Assembly (NCBI RefSeq): GCF_024970185.1
Contig: NZ_CP103965.1
Location: forward strand, 5,847,001 to 5,911,000
Source: Pseudomonas sp. N3-W
Lineage (GTDB): Bacteria; Pseudomonadota; Gammaproteobacteria; Pseudomonadales; Pseudomonadaceae
Reading direction: 5' to 3'
DNA length: 64,000 nt
The translations under genes and the position numbers were made by a program. Positions 37,767 through 44,517 of the stretch are shown here, in pieces (position 1 is the stretch's first letter; every line of letters starts with the position of its first letter). The notes below the pieces were generated by a model that worked only from the letters and a program-made list of their open reading frames with translations, was not told the DNA's origin and searched no databases.

Positions 37767-37910
37767 ATGCTGCGCCCCACATTCGCGCATCGACCCGCCC
37801 CGCGGCTCAGATACGCACCGATAAGGCAGAACACTTTCTCGCCAAGTCCCACAGCCGGACGCAAGATCCGGGTGTACGTTTTGAAGGCTGACGCGGTTTA
37901 CCAAAAATAA
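37767..37910 (+). CDS. Doubtful small basic ORF (47 aa) upstream of a terminator
   Basis: The gap 37521-38060 holds a REP pair, this frame and a terminator. The frame starts MLRPTFAHRPAPRLRYAPIR and ends KIRVYVLKADAVYQK. It is rich in Arg and Pro, has no clear ribosome-binding site and no known motif. A TATGCT stretch overlaps its start. The transcript could equally be a small non-coding RNA. Kept because an intrinsic terminator follows 18 bases after the stop. Confidence 0.3.
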   Translation: MLRPTFAHRPAPRLRYAPIRQNTFSPSPTAGRKIRVYVLKADAVYQK

Positions 37911-37928
37911 ACCAAGCCAGTCCCCGAG

Positions 37929-37952
37929 AAGCCGGCCACAAGCCGGCTTTTT
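37929..37952 (+). terminator. Intrinsic terminator with no assigned gene
   Basis: AAGCCGGC-cacaa-GCCGGCTT plus TTT ends a plus-strand transcript from the region 37660-37928. Confidence 0.8.
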
Positions 37953-38000
37953 AATGCCTGGAAGAAAGTGCACCCGTCGTCTGAAAACACCGATCAGGGG

Positions 38001-38048
38001 TTGTTGCGTAAGGGCAACAATTGCTGCCGTAATGACAAACGTCATTAC
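38001..38048. promoter_or_regulatory. Tandem palindromes upstream of the antitoxin gene
   Basis: Two perfect dyads lie 8 bases apart: TTGTTGC-N6-GCAACAA (38001-38020) and GTAATGAC-aaac-GTCATTAC (38029-38048). The second ends 12 bases before the antitoxin ATG. RelB/DinJ-type antitoxins bind such repeats and repress their own operon. Confidence 0.65.
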
Positions 38049-38060
38049 AGGTGTATCGCC

Positions 38061-38282
38061 ATGGCTTCCATCAACATCCGCATTGACGATGAGTTGAAAC
38101 AGCGCTCATTCGCGGAGCTGGAAAAGCTCGGGGTGACCCCTTCCGAGCTCCTGCGCCAAACCCTTCAATACGTCGCCGAACGCGGTAAGCGGCCTTTCGA
38201 GACCGCATTAGCACCTATTGCAGTGGTCACAGAACGTCTTGCCACGCCCCAGCGAGTGAAGGTAACCCTGGATGACCTATAG
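38061..38282 (+). CDS. RelB/DinJ-family antitoxin (orphan)
   Basis: This 73-aa protein has an N-terminal ribbon-helix-helix opening (MASINIRIDDELKQRSFAELEKLGVTP) followed by SELLRQTLQYVAERGKRPF. It would bind DNA through the RHH part and neutralise a RelE-type toxin through its C-terminal tail. The toxin gene that should follow is reduced to 13 codons (38272-38313), so this antitoxin is an orphan. Two perfect palindromes lie just upstream. Confidence 0.87.
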   Translation: MASINIRIDDELKQRSFAELEKLGVTPSELLRQTLQYVAERGKRPFETALAPIAVVTERLATPQRVKVTLDDL

Positions 38283-38313
38283 CCTCAAATTTGGTCAGCA
38301 GCCTGCTGACTAA
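38272..38313 (+). pseudogene. Remnant of a RelE-type toxin gene
   Basis: An ATG overlaps the last codons of the antitoxin gene in the +1 frame, as expected for a coupled toxin. It reads MTYSLKF, a common opening of RelE/ParE-family toxins, then GQQPAD and a stop (13 codons). The break falls at the arm of a terminator hairpin. No further RelE-like sequence was recognised in the following 300 bases. Identification rests on seven residues and the overlap, so it is an inference. Confidence 0.6.
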
Positions 38314-38324
38314 TTTGTTTTTTT
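38286..38324 (+). terminator. Terminator after the antitoxin gene
   Basis: CAAATT-TGGTCAGCAG and CTGCTGACTA-ATTTG form a long hairpin followed by seven T. It overlaps the remnant toxin frame. The rest of the gap to mrr (38325-38635) holds no gene I can support; a TATACT box at 38586-38591 may be the mrr -10. Confidence 0.85.
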
Positions 38325-38635
38325 CATAGCGCTGGCGCAACAACCACCTCCTAAGATCGCAACCTAGGCACTTACCTCAATGTCTATTCATTGCAGACAC
38401 AATAGCTCTTCTAACTGCTTCGTTTCGAATAGGTTATCTGGGCCACTTACGTTCAAATCCGTGAAGGGCGACAGATACTGCAACTCGGCATCACTCCGAG
38501 TGTTCGTTACCGCCGATACACGGTTGCTTACGCTTTCTCAGCGACGACGAGTCGCCTATGAGGGATGCCTGAGTGCCCGTAATTTATACTCGCTCGCGAT
38601 TTGCACAAACACGTAGTCAACACAGGGAAGCGTCC

Positions 38636-39556
38636 ATGTCCGTTCCAACTTACGATCAGTTCATCGAGCCTATCCTGCGCTTTCTCGCCACGAAACCTGA
38701 TGGTGCTCCCGCTCGAGATGCCTATGAAGCTGCAGCAAAAATGTTGTATCTGTCCACAGAGCAACGTGAAGCGCTGATCGCCAGTGGGCAGGCCACCTAT
38801 AAAAACAGAGCAGGCTGGGCGCACGACCGGCTCAAGCGTGCCGGCCTTTCCAGCAGTGCCAAACGCGGATATTGGAAATTGACTGACGCGGGTGTGGACT
38901 ATGGCAAGGAACATCCAGCCCCTCTGCTGGCCGATGAAGTGGAACATTTAGCCATTGGCTATATGAATGTGAAGCTAAAGGTTGCTCCTGACGCTGCACC
39001 ACTTGATGACGAGATATCTGTTGAACCTGACGTCACTTCCGCCACCGCCAGCCCCGATGATCGACTTGAACAAGCCCTCCAGGAACTGCGCGACGCTACA
39101 GCGGCCGACCTTTTGGATAACTTGTTACAGGTCAGCCCCAACCGTTTCGAAGTGATCGTATTGGATGTGCTTCATCGCCTTGGATATGGCGCAAATCGCA
39201 ATGACTTGCAGCGTGTCGGCGGCACAGGGGATGCGGGAATCGATGGCATCATCTCCCTTGATAAGCTGGGGTTAGAGAAAGTTTATGTCCAAGCCAAGCG
39301 CTGGCAGAACACAGTGGGGCGTCCTGAGCTTCAAGCATTCTACGGGGCACTCGCCGGGCAAAAGGCTAAACGTGGAGTTTTCATCACAACCTCCGGTTTC
39401 ACGGCACACGCCGTCGGCTTTGCTAAATCGGTGGACGGGATTGTGTTGGTGGATGGCACACGACTGGTGCATCTGATGATGGATCATGAGGTGGGCGTTA
39501 CATCGCGACTGTTGCGGTTGCCGGCGCTGGATCGTGATTATTTTGACGAAGAGTGA
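38636..39556 (+). CDS. mrr: Mrr-type restriction endonuclease
   Basis: Mrr is a type IV enzyme that cuts DNA carrying foreign methylation. The 306-aa protein has an N-terminal winged-helix (Mrr_N) domain with YKNRAGWAHDRLKRAGL and a C-terminal PD-(D/E)xK nuclease domain with GDAGIDGIISLDKLGLEK and VYVQAKRW. GGGAAG sits before the ATG at 38636. It is a single gene, in an island with DarTG, and fits a phage- or plasmid-defence role. Confidence 0.92.
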   Translation: MSVPTYDQFIEPILRFLATKPDGAPARDAYEAAAKMLYLSTEQREALIASGQATYKNRAGWAHDRLKRAGLSSSAKRGYWKLTDAGVDYGKEHPAPLLADEVEHLAIGYMNVKLKVAPDAAPLDDEISVEPDVTSATASPDDRLEQALQELRDATAADLLDNLLQVSPNRFEVIVLDVLHRLGYGANRNDLQRVGGTGDAGIDGIISLDKLGLEKVYVQAKRWQNTVGRPELQAFYGALAGQKAKRGVFITTSGFTAHAVGFAKSVDGIVLVDGTRLVHLMMDHEVGVTSRLLRLPALDRDYFDEE

Positions 39557-39597
39557 GAGATCGGTTTTGGGCAAACCGGCCGCTTCCCCTGCAACTC

Positions 39598-39627
39598 TTG
39601 TGGCCCAAGGTGATGGCACACTAGAAT
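39598..39627 (+). promoter_or_regulatory. Possible sigma-70 promoter of the darT/darG operon
   Basis: TTGTGG-N18-TAGAAT lies about 95 bases before the first start codon. The -35 is a fair match and the -10 is good. No dyad operator is obvious. Confidence 0.4.
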
Positions 39628-39722
39628 CACGCAGAACGCCCGACTTGGAAGGTCGCGGTTAACGCGCAGAAGAGCTAGGGCTAAAGCGGGTTCCGATAGT
39701 TGTGCAGGTCAAGGAGACCACG

Positions 39723-40304
39723 ATGCCAGACGTCAGAAATATCAAGGAACAAAAACTTCTATACCACCTCACTTCAGTTGAAAACCTGGATGGCATTTTT
39801 CAAGGAGGCCTAAAGCCCCGCGCTGAACTCACCGGCTTCAAAGATGTAGCTGACAGTGAGATTCTGAAGAAGCGCAAAGCCCTTGAGCTTGACAGCTATG
39901 TGCCTTTTCACTGGTTCGCTGCAAATCCATTTGACGGAAGCGTGCAACGTAACAACCCTGATCTGAATTTCGTCCTGATCTCCGTTTACAGGTCTATTGC
40001 GAAACAAAACGGTTGGAAAGTCATTCCTCGCCACCCCCTGGCAAACGATTCAATCCAGTTACTCGATTACGACGAAGGTTTCGAAGCTATCGAGTGGGAG
40101 ATCATGAACAGCCGGGAGTATCACGACGCGCACTGCAAAAGCATCTGCATGGCGGAATGCTTGGCACCTGGTGTTGTGAAGCCGAACGACTTCTTTAAAA
40201 TCTTCACGCCTAACGAGCAGGTCGAAGCACTCTGCGTGGCTAAAATGCGCGAGGCCGGTGTTAATGTACTCACCGGCTCGAATCAGAGAATGTTTTATCA
40301 ATGA
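39723..40304 (+). CDS. Divergent DarT-family (DUF4433-like) protein
   Basis: The 193-aa protein resembles the DarT DNA ADP-ribosyltransferase family but belongs to a different clade from the next gene. Shared marks are an opening LLYHLTSVENLDGIFQGGL (compare [18 protein letters not shown] in darT), YVPFHWFAANPF (compare YVPFYFTPF), and CMAECLAP with Glu145 at the place of the catalytic QAE glutamate. Its middle (HPLANDSIQLLDYDEGFEAIEWEIMNSREYHD) differs from DarT. AAGGAGA precedes the ATG. It overlaps darT by ATGA. It may be a second toxin, a decoy or a partner; which is unknown. Confidence 0.75.
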   Translation: MPDVRNIKEQKLLYHLTSVENLDGIFQGGLKPRAELTGFKDVADSEILKKRKALELDSYVPFHWFAANPFDGSVQRNNPDLNFVLISVYRSIAKQNGWKVIPRHPLANDSIQLLDYDEGFEAIEWEIMNSREYHDAHCKSICMAECLAPGVVKPNDFFKIFTPNEQVEALCVAKMREAGVNVLTGSNQRMFYQ

Positions 40305-40945
40305 ACTACACCAGTCTGAATCCAGAGAAGGCTCTGATTTGGCGTATCATCCACCGCGATAACCTGCTTTGGATTCTGGACAATGGCCTGCATTGCGCCA
40401 GCTCGGACGTGCAGGCACCGCAGTACGTGAATATTGGCAACGCTGACTTGATCGACAAGCGTCGCAATCGCTGTGTTCCTATTGCTCCAGCGGGCGTATT
40501 GGCCGACTACGTACCCTTCTATTTCACTCCCTTCTCTGTGATGATGAAAAATATTCATTCTGGATGGAGTGTTCAGCAGCGCAGCAACGACGAGATCGTG
40601 ATTCTGGTCTCCAGCCTGTACCGCGTCGAACAGCTTGGCCTACCGTTTGTCTTCACAAACGCACATGCCTACCCGGATTGGACAGACTATTACAGCGATC
40701 TGGCGAATCTCGGAGAGGTCGATTGGTCTATTCTTCAACGACGCGACTTCAAACGTGACTCTGATGACCCTCGAAAGATGGAGCGTTATCAGGCCGAAGC
40801 GCTGATTCACCATCACCTACCGATTACAGGACTCCTTGGCATCATGTGTTACAACGATGCAGTGAAAGAGCGCATAGAGCAGGACGTGGCCGCTAGAGGC
40901 TTAGCGTTGTCTGTTCATGCACGTCCGGGATGGTATTTCCAATGA
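40301..40945 (+). CDS. darT: DarT DNA ADP-ribosyltransferase toxin
   Basis: DarT attaches ADP-ribose to thymidine bases in single-stranded DNA, blocking replication. The 214-aa protein aligns along its whole length with the enteropathogenic E. coli DarT pattern: [65 protein letters not shown], and [10 protein letters not shown] with catalytic Glu166, ending ARPGWYFQ. It is coupled by ATGA overlaps to the DarT-like gene upstream and to darG downstream. Confidence 0.93.
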   Translation: MNYTSLNPEKALIWRIIHRDNLLWILDNGLHCASSDVQAPQYVNIGNADLIDKRRNRCVPIAPAGVLADYVPFYFTPFSVMMKNIHSGWSVQQRSNDEIVILVSSLYRVEQLGLPFVFTNAHAYPDWTDYYSDLANLGEVDWSILQRRDFKRDSDDPRKMERYQAEALIHHHLPITGLLGIMCYNDAVKERIEQDVAARGLALSVHARPGWYFQ

Positions 40946-42030
40946 TCAGATTTACCCAAGGCAACCTTCTGGAAGCCAAAACCGAAGCCCTCGTCAACAC
41001 GGTGAATACCGTAGGCGTGATGGGCAAAGGTATCGCGCTGATGTTCAAAGAGCGCTTCGCGGAGAATTACCGTATCTATTCGGCAGCCTGCAAGGCTGGT
41101 GAGGTGGAGACAGGCAAGGTTCACGTAACGGCAGCCAACGAGCTCGACGGTCCTCGCTGGATCGTAAACTTTCCTACCAAACGTCACTGGCGATCGCCAT
41201 CGCAGATGGCATGGATAACCGAAGGTTTACACGATCTGCGTCGCTTCCTGATTGAAAACAACGTGAAGTCCGTGGCGGTTCCACCGCTAGGTGCCGGGAA
41301 CGGTGGTTTGAAATGGCCAGAAGTTCGCGAACAGATTGTTAATGTCTTGAGTGATCTAGATGTCGACGTGTTGGTATTTGAGCCGTCCAATCAGTATCTG
41401 AACGTCGCCAAACGTAGCGGCGTGGAACAGCTCACCCCTGCTCGCGCACTCATTGCCGAACTGGTTCGGCGTTACTGGGTTTTGGGCATGGAATGTAGCC
41501 TGCTTGAGATTCAGAAGCTGGCCTGGTTCCTGGAGCGTGCGATAGAGAAACTGCCGAACGCCACAAACCCGCTGGATCTTAAGTTTGTTGCTCATAAATA
41601 CGGGCCGTATGCCAATCGATTGGAGCATCTGCTCAATAACCTGGATGGCAGCTACCTGCATTGCGACAAGCGCATCAGCGATGCGGGTATCAGCGATGTG
41701 ATCTGGTTTGACCAAGAGCGCAAAGCCTTTTTGCAAACCTACCTCAAGACAGAGGCCAAGGAGTATTCACAAGCGTTGGAGCGCACTGCTAAGTTGATCG
41801 ACGGCTTCGAGTCGCCATTCGGCATGGAGTTGCTGGCGACGGTCGATTGGTTGCTAAGTCAGGAGGGAATATCCCCGACTGTTCCTGCTGTGCGCGAAGC
41901 GCTGAAGCACTGGGATGGTGGAGCCGGTGCTGCCGCTCGCAAGAGCAGACTGTTTGACGACTCAGCGCTTGATATTGCTCTCAAACGCCTGACCTCCAGT
42001 AGCTTCAGACCTGAAGTGGCAGCCTGTTAA
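40942..42030 (+). CDS. darG: DarG antitoxin (macrodomain ADP-ribosylglycohydrolase)
   Basis: DarG removes ADP-ribose from DNA and also binds DarT. The 362-aa protein has an N-terminal macrodomain (about 1-155) with [19 protein letters not shown], Lys80 in [11 protein letters not shown] and [13 protein letters not shown] helical C-terminal region (about 165-355) carries [14 protein letters not shown] and [17 protein letters not shown]. The latter resembles Panacea/SocA-like antitoxin folds and is expected to hold the toxin. The start is the ATG at 40942, overlapping the darT stop. Full-length, no sign of damage. Confidence 0.93.
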   Translation: MIRFTQGNLLEAKTEALVNTVNTVGVMGKGIALMFKERFAENYRIYSAACKAGEVETGKVHVTAANELDGPRWIVNFPTKRHWRSPSQMAWITEGLHDLRRFLIENNVKSVAVPPLGAGNGGLKWPEVREQIVNVLSDLDVDVLVFEPSNQYLNVAKRSGVEQLTPARALIAELVRRYWVLGMECSLLEIQKLAWFLERAIEKLPNATNPLDLKFVAHKYGPYANRLEHLLNNLDGSYLHCDKRISDAGISDVIWFDQERKAFLQTYLKTEAKEYSQALERTAKLIDGFESPFGMELLATVDWLLSQEGISPTVPAVREALKHWDGGAGAAARKSRLFDDSALDIALKRLTSSSFRPEVAAC

Positions 42031-42042
42031 CTTCATGCCCAC

Positions 42043-42074
42043 AGTGATTGTCCAACAACCGCTGGACAATCACT
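42043..42074. terminator. Bidirectional hairpin between darG and the mag operon
   Basis: AGTGATTGTCCA-acaaccgc-TGGACAATCACT is a perfect 12-bp stem. It lies 12 bases after the darG stop and next to the stop of magF on the other strand. Confidence 0.8.
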
Positions 42075-42077
42075 TAT

Positions 42078-42893
42078 TCACGGATAACTAAACCCCCTAA
42101 CCAACGTCAACTCCCCCACCGCCCGCATCGGCACCACGAACGTCTCCATCTTCTCATTCGGCGTTCCCTCTTCCGTAATCACCGTCACCTGCGCCGTGGT
42201 CAGCGGTTGCACCGCGTCTTGCTGTCCATCCTCATCACTCCTGTACCCGCCGCCAAAGTAGTTCACATAGATCAAGTACTGCCCCTTGATCGGTGCCGGC
42301 ATGGAGAATATTTCCGGGCCATACCCCGTGGTGACGTCGACATCGAGTGCCGCGCCGTTGGGCGCGACGCGGTCGCCGTACCAGATGTGTGCGCCATCGG
42401 GAGTTATCAGGTGCAGATCCAGATCGGTGTTGTCGGTGTCCCAGGACAGCAGTACGCGCAGTTTGGCCGGGGTGGCGCCGCCGCTGCTGTGGAGGAATTG
42501 GGTGCGGTGGCGTTGTTGGCCGTCGGGGCTGCGGACTTCGACGCTGTTGCTGCCGTTGGGAAATGAATATGGGCGGTCGAAGTGGCCCGCGGGGTCGATT
42601 TTCAGGGGCATGCTGATGCCGTTGACGATCAATCGACCGGGGTCGTTGGTCTTGGGGGTGGCTTTGATCTGGCCGCTGATGCGTGCGGTGTTGGCCTGGC
42701 CCGCCGGGGTGTTGACCGATGACGCGGGGTAGTTGACGGTCTGGCGGTAATTTTCGCCCTCGCCTTCGACCGCCCCGGTGCGCCAGCCGCCGACGGGGGT
42801 GTCGAGCTTGACGGTGGCATCGGCGGCGAACGTCGCCGACCCTGCACAAAAAGCACAGAGGAACAGGAAGACCTGTGGATAACTGAGTTTCAT
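42078..42893 (-). CDS. magF: MagF, DUF2135 (YfaP-like) periplasmic protein
   Basis: Last gene of a six-gene minus-strand operon that matches magA-F (PA4492-PA4487). The 271-aa protein has a signal peptide (ending near TFA-AD) and a DUF2135 domain with LDLHLITPDGAHIWYG and QYLIYVNYFGGGY. It is a paralogue of MagA, sharing PVGGW, GSNSVEVRS and the same C-terminal pattern (ETFVVPMRAVGELTLV). In P. aeruginosa MagF is found in complex with MagD at the inner membrane. Confidence 0.85.
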   Translation of the reverse strand: MKLSYPQVFLFLCAFCAGSATFAADATVKLDTPVGGWRTGAVEGEGENYRQTVNYPASSVNTPAGQANTARISGQIKATPKTNDPGRLIVNGISMPLKIDPAGHFDRPYSFPNGSNSVEVRSPDGQQRHRTQFLHSSGGATPAKLRVLLSWDTDNTDLDLHLITPDGAHIWYGDRVAPNGAALDVDVTTGYGPEIFSMPAPIKGQYLIYVNYFGGGYRSDEDGQQDAVQPLTTAQVTVITEEGTPNEKMETFVVPMRAVGELTLVRGFSYP

Positions 42894-42896
42894 GGC

Positions 42897-44516
42897 CTAT
42901 TCCAGTAAAAGGTGGCGGGCGAGCCCTTCGATGTAGTTTTCATCCTGGCCGTTGGGGTGTGCGTCAAAGGCCAGGTGCAGGTATTCATGGGTCAGGTCGA
43001 GGCGGTCTTGCAGCGACAGCACACCGCGCACATAGATGCGCTGGCGTTCGCGGTCGACGTAGGGGCGACCGAAGGCGAGCCGGCAGACGGCAAAGGTGCT
43101 GAGTTCGTTATAGCCGACTTCGCGCTCAAGACGTTGCCGCCAGCCGCGACGCTGGTTTTGCAGCCAGTCTTGCGCGGCGGGCAGTGCTTCGCAGGAGGCG
43201 ACGGGGTTGTCCCAGCGGCTGAGGCTGGCGCGTGGATAGGCGTGCAGCAAGATGGCGTCGTAGCGCTGGCCGGCGTTGGCTTGTTCGACGGCTTGTTGCC
43301 AGGCCAGTTTGTCGGGGCCGGGTTGGTCGGAGTGATAAGTGACGGTGCTGCCGGCCAAGACCAGATCGCTGGTCCAGGCGGCGATGCTGCGTGATTCGGC
43401 GGATGCCGGACGCGGTGCGACGCGCTGACGGCTGCTGCTGTCGTCGATACTCAGGCACTCGCCATGGCGAGTGGCGTTTTGCAGCAAGTACGTGCGGATC
43501 GCCACAGCCAGCGCTTTGGCCGCCTCGACGGGTTCGGGCTTGGCTTCACGCTGGAGCACGCGGGCGACATATTCTTCGCGATCGAGACGGGCGACCAACT
43601 TGCCGTCGAGCCAAAACAGTTCGCCATCGCTGTGGATATCGAGCTGATTACCGTTGCTGAACTCGACGCGATAATCGCCTTGCAACGGCCCGGCTCCCAC
43701 CACCCGATCACCCGCCAACACGCGCCCGATCGGATAACGGGAAAACAGCCCGACTTCGACACAGCGCCCCGCTTCTGCCGGCCACTCGACCGGCAGCACC
43801 GCCGACAACGCCTGAGCATAGTTGCGCAAAACCATCTGACTCGTTCCCCGCCCACCGGCCCAGATCGGCGTGCCGTCCGCCGTCCAGCCGGCAAAGCCGC
43901 CCTGGCGCGACGCGGGATCCTGTTCCCCGAGCCAGCTCCAGGTTTTCACCCGCAACCGGCTGCCAAGTTCACCCACGACATTGCCGTCCGCCGCATTCAG
44001 CACCACGTCCAGCAACACGCGCCGCGCCTGATCCTGCGCGGGCAGCATGGCCAATGCACGCAGCAATTGAGCCACCGGAACCCGCGTGGCAGGCTGCAAC
44101 GCCGGCAAATCCAGCAACCACTGCGGCGCCTGGCGCGCCTGCCAGTACGAGCGCCAATCCGAGGCGGTGATACCCAGTCGCGCAGGCTCGAAATACAAGC
44201 CGCAAGACTTCACCAACGCCTGATCACGCTCGATCTTGCCGCCTGCCGTGCAGCAATAAACTTCTTCTTTCGACTGCCCGCGACATTCATAAGGCGATTC
44301 ATGGGCGCCGGTGTCTACCAGCCAGCTGTAGACAAACAACTTCCACACGCTGCCCAGCGGCGTCTGTACATCGGCGGGCAACGGCTCGCGGGAGATCAGT
44401 TGCGTGCGGTTCAGCGACAGCAGTTCCCCCTTGAAGCCCAGGCGCAGCGGTTCGTCCTGCGCTGTCGCCAGCGCAGGGAGCAAACACAACAGCAGCCAGA
44501 GCAGAGGCCGGATCAT
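42897..44516 (-). CDS. magE: MagE, DUF2300 (YfaQ-like) protein
   Basis: This 539-aa exported protein has the signal MIRPLLWLLLCLLPALATA. The middle resembles SpoIID-type domains (AKALAVAIRTYLLQNATRHGECL). Near the C-terminus is an HEYLH sequence (residues 510-514) followed by ENYIEGLARHLL, a pattern like a zinc peptidase (HExxH plus downstream Glu). The biochemical role is not known. It starts one base after the magD stop and is three bases before magF. Confidence 0.8.
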   Translation of the reverse strand: MIRPLLWLLLCLLPALATAQDEPLRLGFKGELLSLNRTQLISREPLPADVQTPLGSVWKLFVYSWLVDTGAHESPYECRGQSKEEVYCCTAGGKIERDQALVKSCGLYFEPARLGITASDWRSYWQARQAPQWLLDLPALQPATRVPVAQLLRALAMLPAQDQARRVLLDVVLNAADGNVVGELGSRLRVKTWSWLGEQDPASRQGGFAGWTADGTPIWAGGRGTSQMVLRNYAQALSAVLPVEWPAEAGRCVEVGLFSRYPIGRVLAGDRVVGAGPLQGDYRVEFSNGNQLDIHSDGELFWLDGKLVARLDREEYVARVLQREAKPEPVEAAKALAVAIRTYLLQNATRHGECLSIDDSSSRQRVAPRPASAESRSIAAWTSDLVLAGSTVTYHSDQPGPDKLAWQQAVEQANAGQRYDAILLHAYPRASLSRWDNPVASCEALPAAQDWLQNQRRGWRQRLEREVGYNELSTFAVCRLAFGRPYVDRERQRIYVRGVLSLQDRLDLTHEYLHLAFDAHPNGQDENYIEGLARHLLLE

Positions 44517-44517
44517 G

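Noticed and set aside
38325..38635. Further fragments of the lost RelE toxin
   Set aside because: Reading this gap in plus-strand frames showed no recognisable RelE segments, so a deletion rather than a simple frameshift is assumed.
39598..42077. Mrr as part of the DarT/DarG operon
   Set aside because: mrr ends at 39556 and a 166-base gap with a possible promoter separates it from the DarT-like gene. The tight ATGA coupling begins only at 39723.
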